Origin: Candidatus Neoflavobacterium equi
Lineage (GTDB): Bacteria; Bacteroidota; Bacteroidia; Flavobacteriales; Flavobacteriaceae
NCBI GenBank assembly: GCA_018065745.1
Contig: JAGHSS010000233.1
Coordinates: 1 to 5,879, forward strand
DNA: 5,879 nucleotides
Direction: 5' to 3'
Shown piece after piece: positions 1 to 5,879 of this stretch. Numbering within the stretch: the stretch's first letter is position 1; the number at the start of each line of letters is the position of its first letter. The translations under genes and the position numbers were made by a program. A model generated the notes under the pieces. That model was not told the DNA's origin and ran no database searches. It saw nothing but the letters and a program-made list of their open reading frames with translations.

Positions 1-32
1 ACGTAGTATATCACTTGGGTTATTTAACTCTT

Positions 33-44
33 TTTGTTAACAAA
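33..44. repeat. 12-bp perfect palindrome overlapping the porU -33 box
   Basis: TTTGTTAACAAA reads the same on both strands. Its left end is the -33 TTTG of the porU promoter. A symmetric site in this position could be an operator, but AT-rich DNA yields short palindromes by chance. The minus strand carries TTTG here too, but I find no TAnnTTTG at the matching distance, so a divergent promoter is not supported. Confidence 0.35.
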
Positions 45-63
45 CTATTAATTTATATCTTTG
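33..63 (+). promoter_or_regulatory. Bacteroidota-type promoter of porU
   Basis: A -33 box TTTG lies at 33-36, followed by a 19-base spacer and a perfect -7 box TATCTTTG (consensus TAnnTTTG) at 56-63. This matches the known Bacteroidota primary sigma factor promoter. Transcription should begin about 4-8 bases after the -7 box, near 67-71, leaving a leader of about 25-30 nt before the ATG at 97. The leader is AT-rich and has no Shine-Dalgarno sequence, as is usual in this phylum. The start site is inferred, not measured. Confidence 0.75.
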
Positions 64-96
64 GTTTTGTATATTCGTAACTATATATATAACCAA

Positions 97-3000
97 ATGA
101 ACAAATTTTTTTTAATACTTCTAACGCTGTTTATTTCCACCGTTCAAGCCCAGCAAAAGCAAGAAATGTTGGATTTGGAATGGGAAAAAGTGTCTTCATA
201 TTACATTGATTCCATCTCCTATCAAATCCCATTTGTCAAAGAGGTGACCATGGAATTTAATCCGGAATTTAAAAGGTTAAAAATATTTAAAAGATTTGAC
301 GTTCACAATAAAATTGATGAAAGTTCTTTAAATGTTAAAAGTGTCGTTTATGAAACGTTAAACACTTCATTATTAGGAGATCTGTCTGTGGCAGATCTAC
401 CCACTTCCATTCAGCCACAATTAATCAGTGCACTTTCCAGGTCAGATTTCTCTTTAACCCTGTCTTTTTATCCTATTATCAAGGACGGAAACCAAATTAA
501 AAGGGTCAAGAAAATCAGCTTTACCTATGATCAACAGCCTCCAAATATCCGCAGGTCTTCTGCGGATATTCCCAGAGTGGTCAATTCCGTTTTAAATACG
601 GGTGATTTCTTTAGATTTTCAATTCAGAAATCGGGAGTTTACAAATTATCGCGTTCGTTTTTGTCACAATTGGGTTTAAATGTCAACACTGATCCAAGGA
701 ATATTAAATTATACGGACACGGTGGTGCCATGTTGCCTCTGTCAAACCGCGACAATGTACCCTTTGATTTGGTTGAAAATGCCATCCAATTTGTCGGTGA
801 AGCTGATGGTGTGTTTAACGACGATGATTACATCTTGTTTTATGCCATAGGTACAGATCAGTGGAGTCCAGAAAACAACACGTCTATAAATTTGTACAGC
901 AATAACGCCTATTATTATGTAACTCAATCTGCTGGAGCGGGTAAACGCATGGGGAATTTGTTAGAGCCTGCTGGGAATCCAACCGCTGTTTTTTCTACTT
1001 ATGAGGCAATTGACGTCCATGAGGTGGATAAAATAAACTTGGGGCGTTTGGGAAGAAAGTGGATTGGTGAAAATTTCAACATCAACAACGTCCAAAGTTT
1101 TGAATTTGATCTTCCAAATTTGAAATTGTCAGAACCGGTACAAGTTGAAGTTAATGCGGTAGCAGCAGCTTATGTAATGACTTCTTTAAAAGTAAAAGCC
1201 AATAACCAGGATTTGGGCGTGCTGAATTTCAATAGGCTTTCAAGTGGTGTTCACGTGGAGGGCTATGAAAATGTCTTGTTAAAACAATTCACTCCCACAT
1301 CAAATAAATTTGCAGTCAGTTTAGATTTCCAAAACAATGGAGTGCCGTCTGCTAATCTGTATTTGGATTTTATCAAATTAAAAACGACAAACGAATTAAA
1401 AGGGAATAAACAATTTAAATTTTACAACCCCCAACAGGCAACTAATGTAGGTGTGGGTTCTTTTCAATTCACTAATGCGGCAAGCATTGTACAAATTTGG
1501 GAAATTACCGCTCCCTATGATATTACTTATTCCGCTGTTGGCGGGAATGGAAATTTTAATTTCAATGTTCCTTTGGGGACGCAGCGCACCTATGTTGCGG
1601 TGAGTAGTACAGATTATATGAGTCCGCCGTCACAAAGTGGATACAGAATGACCAACCAAAATTTAAAGGGCAACATCTTTAAAGATGCACAAGGGAATTT
1701 TAAAGATGTTGATTATGTCATCATAACTCCTGCTAAACTGAGCAGTCAAGCAGAACGCCTGGCAAATTTCCACAGAGTTAACAGTGGGATGCAGGTAAAG
1801 GTTGTTGATTTACAGTCCATATATAATGAGTTCAGTTCTGGACAACAAGACATTGCTGCAATTCGCAATTTTATTAGATATGTGTATTTTAATGCCAGCA
1901 GTACAGACAAGCGCATCAAATATGTAAATATGTTTGGAGATGCGTCTTTTGATTACAAAGATGTGGTACCCAACAATACCAATATCGTTCCTGTTTTTCA
2001 AAGTTTATCCACCGTTGGTTCTTCACAGAGTGGAAGTTCAAGTAATTTCTCCAATTACCTGACCTATATGTCTGACGATTTTTTTGTGCTTATGGATGAT
2101 GATGAAGGAAACATGGTTCAGAGCAAAGGTTTGGATATCGCTGTTGGAAGGATGGTGGTGTCTGATCTGGCCCAAGCTTCAGAAATGGTGCAAAAGGTAA
2201 TTGATTACCACGATGTCAAATCTTATGGAAGATGGCGCAATAATATGGTGGTTATGTCTGATGATATTGATGCAGATTCTGATATTAACTTGCAGACTGA
2301 CTTGGATTTTTTAGCCAATGGTATTTCTGCTCGAAACCCAATTTTCAACATCAAAAAAATACATACAGACAGCTATGTTCAGGAAGTAACAGCAGGAGGG
2401 AATAGATATCCGGCTGCTAAAAAAGAATTTATAGACGCCATTGAATCTGGGGTGCTGTTAATCAATTACTACGGTCATGGTGGGGAAAATGGATTGGCTC
2501 AAGAGCGTCTTTTTGAGATCACGGATGCCATGGCTTTAAAGAATCAATACAAATATCCACTGTTTGTAACCATCACTTGTGAGGTGAGTAGGTTTGATAA
2601 TCCCTACAGAAAATCAGCTGGGGAATACATGTACTGGAATCCAAAGGGCGGTGCAGTTGCCATGTTGACCACCACGCGTGAGATTGGAATTTACAATGGA
2701 AAAATAATAAACCAAGAGTTGAGTAACCGGCTGTTTCCAAGTCAAGGAGTGGCACAGGTAAGTATTGGGGAAGCTTTGCGTTTAACTAAAAACACCCAAT
2801 CAAGTTTGGACCGCAATGTGGTTTTCTGCATTGGTGATCCAGCTTTATTTCTAGCTATTCCAAAACCCAAAGTTGTTTTGACAGCAATTGACGATGTTCC
2901 GGTTGCAGATTTTACAGGAAGTTTGCAGGCGTTGAGTTATGTCAAGCTCAAAGGAGAAGTGTTGGATGAGAACAACCAGTTGATGACCGGTTATAACGGA

Positions 3001-3963
3001 GATCTGGCCATTCAGATATACGATAAGGAAATTGACAGGGTAACCCTTGGTAATGATGGGATTACTGTAAACGGTGTTTTGTCAATTATGAATTTTAAAG
3101 TTTTGGGTGAAACCATATTTAGGGGTAATGCAACCGTGAACAGCGGTAGTTTTGAATTTGGATTTGTGGTACCAAAAGACATTAAAATTCCGTTGGGTAA
3201 AGGTAAGGTGAGTTTCTATTCCAAGACCAATGCGCCTTTGTTAGATAAATCAGGATATAACCTGGATGTTGTGGTTGGTGGAATTAATGCAAATGCAGCG
3301 ACAGATAATATCCCGCCAAGAGCGAAGTTATATATGAACGATGAATCATTTGTCAATGGAGGAATTACCAATGCCTCTCCAATATTCTTAGTGCATTTGG
3401 AGGATGAGAATGGGATCAATACTGCAAGTGGAATTGGACATGACATTGTAGCAATTTTGGATGGGGATGAAAATAATCCGTTTATATTAAATGACTATTA
3501 TGAAACCTTACCGGATGATTATACCAAAGGAGTGGTTCGTTTTCCATTCAGAAATTTGGCGGTGGGATTACATACCATTACGTTCAAAGCTTGGGATGTT
3601 TACAACAACTTTATCATTGCAGAAATACAATTTATTGTTGTTGGAGATGAAGCTTTGACCTTGACAAATGTGTTGAATTATCCAAATCCTTTTGTGAGTT
3701 ATACGGAGTTTTGGTTCTCTCACAACAGGCCTTTTGAACCCTTGGATGTGCAAGTTCAAGTGATGACTATCACGGGTAAAGTGGTGAAAACCATTAATCA
3801 ATCCATAGTGTCTCAAGGGTTTATGAGTAGGGAGTTGAAGTGGGATGGAAGAGATGATTTTGGTGATAAATTAGCCAAGGGAGTTTATGTATATAAATTA
3901 ACAGTGCGATCCAGCTTAACAAATAAAAGGGCAGAAAAGATAGAAAAACTTGTAATCCTTTAA
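97..3963 (+). CDS. porU: Type IX secretion system sortase PorU (C25 gingipain-like cysteine protease)
   Basis: PorU is the cell-surface protease of the T9SS attachment complex. It removes the C-terminal sorting domain (CTD) from cargo and, in A-LPS species, joins cargo to the surface. The ATG at 97 (1288 aa) is chosen over the in-frame TTG at 61 for two reasons: it opens directly into a signal peptide (residues 1-18, cleavage likely VQA|QQ), and TTG 61-63 lies inside the -7 promoter box. Residues about 20-530 form a large beta-rich N-terminal region. About 538-915 is the Peptidase_C25 domain, with the presumed catalytic His794 in YYGHGGEN and Cys828 in TITCEVSRFDNP. Their 34-residue spacing is close to that of gingipains. 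An acidic stretch at 722-729 (DDIDADSD) may bind calcium. Beta-sandwich sequence follows, then a type A-like CTD at about 1190-1288 (YPNPF at 1195; DGRDDFGDKLAKGVYVYKL near the end). PorU carrying a CTD is normal for the family. The gene ends in tandem stops (TAATAA), 43 bases before porV. Confidence 0.93.
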   Translation: MNKFFLILLTLFISTVQAQQKQEMLDLEWEKVSSYYIDSISYQIPFVKEVTMEFNPEFKRLKIFKRFDVHNKIDESSLNVKSVVYETLNTSLLGDLSVADLPTSIQPQLISALSRSDFSLTLSFYPIIKDGNQIKRVKKISFTYDQQPPNIRRSSADIPRVVNSVLNTGDFFRFSIQKSGVYKLSRSFLSQLGLNVNTDPRNIKLYGHGGAMLPLSNRDNVPFDLVENAIQFVGEADGVFNDDDYILFYAIGTDQWSPENNTSINLYSNNAYYYVTQSAGAGKRMGNLLEPAGNPTAVFSTYEAIDVHEVDKINLGRLGRKWIGENFNINNVQSFEFDLPNLKLSEPVQVEVNAVAAAYVMTSLKVKANNQDLGVLNFNRLSSGVHVEGYENVLLKQFTPTSNKFAVSLDFQNNGVPSANLYLDFIKLKTTNELKGNKQFKFYNPQQATNVGVGSFQFTNAASIVQIWEITAPYDITYSAVGGNGNFNFNVPLGTQRTYVAVSSTDYMSPPSQSGYRMTNQNLKGNIFKDAQGNFKDVDYVIITPAKLSSQAERLANFHRVNSGMQVKVVDLQSIYNEFSSGQQDIAAIRNFIRYVYFNASSTDKRIKYVNMFGDASFDYKDVVPNNTNIVPVFQSLSTVGSSQSGSSSNFSNYLTYMSDDFFVLMDDDEGNMVQSKGLDIAVGRMVVSDLAQASEMVQKVIDYHDVKSYGRWRNNMVVMSDDIDADSDINLQTDLDFLANGISARNPIFNIKKIHTDSYVQEVTAGGNRYPAAKKEFIDAIESGVLLINYYGHGGENGLAQERLFEITDAMALKNQYKYPLFVTITCEVSRFDNPYRKSAGEYMYWNPKGGAVAMLTTTREIGIYNGKIINQELSNRLFPSQGVAQVSIGEALRLTKNTQSSLDRNVVFCIGDPALFLAIPKPKVVLTAIDDVPVADFTGSLQALSYVKLKGEVLDENNQLMTGYNGDLAIQIYDKEIDRVTLGNDGITVNGVLSIMNFKVLGETIFRGNATVNSGSFEFGFVVPKDIKIPLGKGKVSFYSKTNAPLLDKSGYNLDVVVGGINANAATDNIPPRAKLYMNDESFVNGGITNASPIFLVHLEDENGINTASGIGHDIVAILDGDENNPFILNDYYETLPDDYTKGVVRFPFRNLAVGLHTITFKAWDVYNNFIIAEIQFIVVGDEALTLTNVLNYPNPFVSYTEFWFSHNRPFEPLDVQVQVMTITGKVVKTINQSIVSQGFMSRELKWDGRDDFGDKLAKGVYVYKLTVRSSLTNKRAEKIEKLVIL
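378..398 (+). repeat. 7-bp inverted repeat within porU
   Basis: AGATCTG (378-384) and CAGATCT (392-398) are exact inverted copies around a 7-base loop. The site lies about 280 bases into the porU reading frame. There is no T-tract after it, so it is not a terminator. It may well be chance. Confidence 0.3.
544..570 (+). repeat. Perfect 11-bp-stem hairpin within porU
   Basis: AATATCCGCAG (544-554) and CTGCGGATATT (560-570) pair perfectly around the 5-base loop GTCTT. The hairpin is fully inside the porU coding sequence and is more GC-rich than its surroundings. No T-run follows, so it is not an intrinsic terminator. The arms encode unrelated residues (NIRR and ADI), so the symmetry is not explained by a repeated peptide. 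Function unknown: possible mRNA structure, protein-binding site, or chance. Confidence 0.6.
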
Positions 3964-3979
3964 TAAAATAGTATATTTG
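3949..3979 (+). promoter_or_regulatory. Bacteroidota-type promoter of porV, overlapping the 3' end of porU
   Basis: CTTG at 3949-3952 (TTG at 3950-3952) is the -33 box, followed by a 19-base spacer and a perfect -7 box TATATTTG at 3972-3979. The geometry is identical to that of the porU promoter. The -33 box lies in the last codons of porU and the -7 box in the 43-base gap. Transcription should start near 3983-3987, giving a leader of about 20 nt before the porV ATG at 4007. porV can therefore be transcribed without porU, although readthrough from porU is also likely because no terminator separates them. Confidence 0.7.
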
Positions 3980-4006
3980 TTAGACGAAATCCAATTAGAA
4001 ATTTAA

Positions 4007-5197
4007 ATGAAGAAAATAACTTTACTGATGCTTATGTCCCTGACTGCGGGATATATGTCAGCTCAAGACCGGGTAATTACAACTGGAGTGCCGTTTTTAC
4101 AAATCGCTGCAGATGCTCGTTCAGCTGGGATGGGAGACATGGGAGCTGCTTCAAGTGCAGATGCTTTTTCTCAACAACACAACCCTGCTAAATATGCATT
4201 CGCAATTGAAAAGCAAGGAGTTGCAGTTTCATACACGCCATATATGGCGAGTATTGCAAATGACATTTCATTAGCTCAATTGAACTACTACAATAGAATT
4301 AATGAAAGAAGTGCATTTGCAGGATCTTTGAGATATTTTGGTTTAGGAGATATTGAGTTGAGAAATTCTTATGAAGATCAAGCACGTGTGGTAAGTCCAA
4401 ATGAATTGGCTCTTGACGGTACGTATGCTTTGAAATTGGATGAACGTTTTGCTGCTGCAGTTACGGGACGTTATATTCGTTCTGCGCTGAAAGTGCCAGA
4501 TGGTAATACAGATGCTTCTGCTGCAAACACGTTTGCATTTGATATTTCTGCTTTTTATCAGTCAGAAGAAATTGCATATTCAGAATTTAATGGACGTTGG
4601 AGAGTAGGTTTGAATTTACAAAATCTTGGTCCAAAAATCAATTACAACAACGACGGTAATGATGAAAGCGCGAATTTCTTGCCTTCAAATTTTAAATTGG
4701 GAGCTGGATTTGATTTTATCTTAGATGAATACAACAAGGTTTCTGTATTGGCAGAAATTAATAAATTAATGGTTCCATCACCAAAGGAAATAATTCCTGT
4801 GGATATTGATGGAGATGGTGAGATTTCTAATGAAGAAATCAGAACGGCAAATTCACAGGCCCGCAGTGATTACAACCGCATTGGTTGGAGTAGTGGTTTA
4901 TTCAAATCTTTTGGAGATGCTTCAGGAGGTATGAAAGAAGAATTGCAAGAAGTTGCTTGGGCATTGGGAGCAGAGTACTGGTACCAAGATTCCTTTGCTT
5001 TCAGAGCAGGTTACTTCAATGAACATGAATTAAAAGGAGCAAGAAAATATGCTACTATTGGAGCAGGATTTAAATATAACGTTGTTAAAGTTGACGTTTC
5101 TTATTTATTCTCTACTTCTAAAGTACAAAATCCACTAGAAAATACGTTAAGATTCTCGTTGACATTCAACTTTGGAGATTCTTATGATGAGTATTAG
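4007..5197 (+). CDS. porV: Type IX secretion system outer-membrane protein PorV (LptO)
   Basis: PorV is a FadL-like outer-membrane beta-barrel that takes folded cargo from the SprA/Sov translocon via the cargo CTD and carries it to PorU. The 396-aa length fits the family. Residues 1-19 form a signal peptide (Lys-Lys, hydrophobic core, cleavage likely MSA|QD). Family-typical stretches follow: GVPFLQIAADARSAGMGDMG (27-46), HNPAKYAF (58-65), a WALGAEYWYQDSFAFRAGYF segment (318-337), KGARKYATIGAGFKY (343-357) and VQNPLENTLRFSLTF (373-387), which ends the barrel. Residues 266-277 (DIDGDGEISNEE) form a canonical EF-hand loop with D266, D268, D270, G271, I273 and E277, sitting in what looks like a long loop between barrel strands. 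The upstream sequence is A/T-rich with no Shine-Dalgarno. The gene ends in tandem TAG stops and is followed by a strong terminator. Confidence 0.93.
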   Translation: MKKITLLMLMSLTAGYMSAQDRVITTGVPFLQIAADARSAGMGDMGAASSADAFSQQHNPAKYAFAIEKQGVAVSYTPYMASIANDISLAQLNYYNRINERSAFAGSLRYFGLGDIELRNSYEDQARVVSPNELALDGTYALKLDERFAAAVTGRYIRSALKVPDGNTDASAANTFAFDISAFYQSEEIAYSEFNGRWRVGLNLQNLGPKINYNNDGNDESANFLPSNFKLGAGFDFILDEYNKVSVLAEINKLMVPSPKEIIPVDIDGDGEISNEEIRTANSQARSDYNRIGWSSGLFKSFGDASGGMKEELQEVAWALGAEYWYQDSFAFRAGYFNEHELKGARKYATIGAGFKYNVVKVDVSYLFSTSKVQNPLENTLRFSLTFNFGDSYDEY

Positions 5198-5221
5198 TAG
5201 GATGTAATAATATACATAAAG

Positions 5222-5252
5222 ATCCAAACTCTCAACAGAGTTTGGATTTTTT
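5222..5252 (+). terminator. Intrinsic terminator after porV
   Basis: ATCCAAACTCT (5222-5232) pairs perfectly with AGAGTTTGGAT (5237-5247) around the loop CAAC, and the stem runs straight into a T-tract ending at 5252. The 11-bp stem and U-run are the classic rho-independent form on the plus strand. It lies 25 bases after the porV stop and separates the porUV unit from cdd. The T-run on the minus-strand side is only three bases, so strong bidirectional action is unlikely. Confidence 0.9.
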
Positions 5253-5276
5253 GTCTAAACATACGAACGAAAATAT

Positions 5277-5759
5277 ATGAGAGAGATTAAACTTCCGCTT
5301 ACCTTTTTGGCTTATCAAAACATAGATGAATTGCCAGAAGATTCAAAAAAACTAATGCTTCAAGCTATTGAAAGTAGAAAACAGGCCTATGCGCCCTATT
5401 CTAGATTTCGCGTTGGTGCTGCATTAGAGTTGGAAGACGGAACAGTTGTTTTAGGGAATAACCAAGAAAATGCAGCCTATCCTTCTGGATTGTGTGCAGA
5501 GCGTACCGCAATTTTTTATGCAGGTGCTGTTCACGGGGATAAGAAAATTGTGAGGTTGTGCATTTCTGCAGCGTCAGATGATAAAATTGTGGATGCGCCA
5601 ATTCCACCATGTGGAGGTTGTAGACAAAGTATTTGTGAATATGAAATTAAACAGGACGCAAACATTGAGATTTTGTTTATGGGGGAGACCGGAGAAGTTT
5701 TCCAAGCAGAATCTTTAAAGAGTTTGTTGCCTTTGATATTTGACAAAAAACATTTGTAG
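5277..5759 (+). CDS. cdd: Cytidine deaminase
   Basis: This cytosolic, zinc-dependent enzyme of pyrimidine salvage hydrolyses cytidine and deoxycytidine to uridine and deoxyuridine plus ammonia. The 160-aa protein carries both family zinc motifs: Cys73-Ala-Glu75 (CAER; Glu75 is the proton shuttle) and Pro-Cys112-Gly-Gly-Cys115. The ligands are thus Cys73, Cys112 and Cys115. Asn62 and Glu64 in NNQENAAYPS match the nucleoside-binding Asn and Glu of tetrameric cytidine deaminases. YAPYSRFRVGAAL (38-50) is the usual N-terminal core signature. It is somewhat longer than the roughly 130-136 aa Bacillus-type enzyme, with about 20 extra N-terminal residues (EIKLPLTFLAYQNIDELP), a form I associate with flavobacteria. 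The ATG at 5277 is the only reasonable start. It lies 24 bases after the porV terminator, and no clear TAnnTTTG box is present between them. No role in secretion is implied. Confidence 0.95.
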   Translation: MREIKLPLTFLAYQNIDELPEDSKKLMLQAIESRKQAYAPYSRFRVGAALELEDGTVVLGNNQENAAYPSGLCAERTAIFYAGAVHGDKKIVRLCISAASDDKIVDAPIPPCGGCRQSICEYEIKQDANIEILFMGETGEVFQAESLKSLLPLIFDKKHL

Positions 5760-5787
5760 TATTTCGCATTGTTGCTAAATCGATAAT

Positions 5788-5825
5788 AATAGAGCTATTA
5801 GATTTAAAATTTAATGGCTATTTTT
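5788..5825 (+). terminator. Possible weak intrinsic terminator after cdd
   Basis: AATAG (5788-5792) pairs with CTATT (5818-5822). After a two-base bulge (AG), CTATTAGA (5795-5802) pairs with TTTAATGG (5810-5817) using two G-T wobbles. A T-run occupies 5821-5825. The position, 28 bases after the cdd stop, suits a terminator, but the stem is AT-rich and interrupted. Confidence 0.4.
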
Positions 5826-5826
5826 G
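5819..5826 (+). promoter_or_regulatory. Possible -7 promoter element for a downstream gene
   Basis: TATTTTTG matches TAnnTTTG exactly in the non-coding tail after cdd. No TTG lies 17-23 bases upstream; the nearest is an imperfect TTAG at 5798-5801. The element overlaps the T-run of the candidate cdd terminator and may simply be part of it. Nothing else is recognisable in 5760-5879, and no start codon with a supportable reading frame is visible there. Confidence 0.25.
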
Positions 5827-5879
5827 TCTTGAATCATTTTGTGAATTATTAAATAAAAGGTTTTAAAAGGGTTAATTTT

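Noticed and set aside
1..32. Possible end of an upstream gene (in-frame TAG at 4-6) such as gldJ.
   Set aside because: Only one codon precedes the stop in that frame and the other frames show nothing recognisable. gldJ would fit remembered synteny but cannot be supported from this sequence.
1672..1710. A 14-bp palindrome (CATCTTTAAAGATG, 1674-1687) and a 12-bp inverted repeat (AACATCTTTAAA at 1672-1683 with TTTAAAGATGTT at 1699-1710) in porU.
   Set aside because: The repeated right-hand sequence encodes two nearby copies of a similar peptide (FKDA and FKDV), so coding explains most of the similarity. The AT-rich palindrome alone is weak evidence of function.
2563..2596. Intragenic promoter-like TTTG-N22-TAGGTTTG in porU, across the catalytic Cys codon region.
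   Set aside because: The bases encode conserved protease residues (CEVSRFD), the 22-base spacing is far from the 19 seen at both good promoters, and no downstream start would profit from it.
3216..3446. Minus-strand open frames opposite porU (for example 3216-3446, 3568-3816, 2573-2755, 1810-2001, 742-927).
   Set aside because: They are short, resemble no known protein, lie wholly opposite a well-supported coding sequence, and lack promoters or a plausible start context.
4605..4612. TAGGTTTG inside porV, a perfect -7 consensus match.
   Set aside because: No TTG lies at a suitable distance upstream. It shows that a lone -7 match occurs by chance in this DNA, so only matches with a -33 box were called as promoters.
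5401..5746. Minus-strand open frames opposite cdd (5401-5610 and 5531-5746).
   Set aside because: They lie opposite the conserved cytidine deaminase motifs, overlap each other, and show no recognisable domain.

Overview
The window looks like chromosomal DNA from a Bacteroidota bacterium, most likely a member of the Flavobacteriales. The evidence is the AT-rich sequence, the absence of Shine-Dalgarno sequences before the genes, promoters of the Bacteroidota type (TTG, 19-base spacer, TAnnTTTG), and three proteins of recognisable flavobacterial type. All genes lie on the plus strand and none is broken. I see no mobile element, CRISPR array, tRNA or rRNA.

Layout: bases 1-96 hold a promoter and a short leader, with no supportable upstream gene. 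Bases 97-3963 encode PorU, the gingipain-like C25-family protease of the type IX secretion system (T9SS). Bases 4007-5197 encode PorV, the outer-membrane beta-barrel shuttle protein of the same system. A strong intrinsic terminator at 5222-5252 closes the porUV unit. Bases 5277-5759 encode cytidine deaminase (cdd), a pyrimidine-salvage enzyme. The last 120 bases (5760-5879) are non-coding and hold a weak terminator-like hairpin and a possible -7 promoter element for a gene beyond the window.

How the genes work together: T9SS cargo crosses the outer membrane through SprA/Sov and is captured by PorV. PorV passes it to PorU, which removes the C-terminal sorting domain and, in species that use A-LPS anchoring, attaches the cargo to the cell surface. 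PorU and PorV are therefore consecutive members of one attachment complex and are encoded next to each other. From memory, porU-porV-cdd, usually with gldJ upstream, is a recurrent flavobacterial arrangement, so cdd is probably a syntenic neighbour without a known role in secretion.

No undescribed system is evident. The most useful local observations are: two promoters of identical geometry, one giving porV its own start inside the 3' end of porU; a start correction for porU from TTG 61 to ATG 97; a textbook EF-hand calcium loop in PorV; a perfect 11-bp-stem hairpin inside porU; and a 12-bp palindrome on the porU -33 box.
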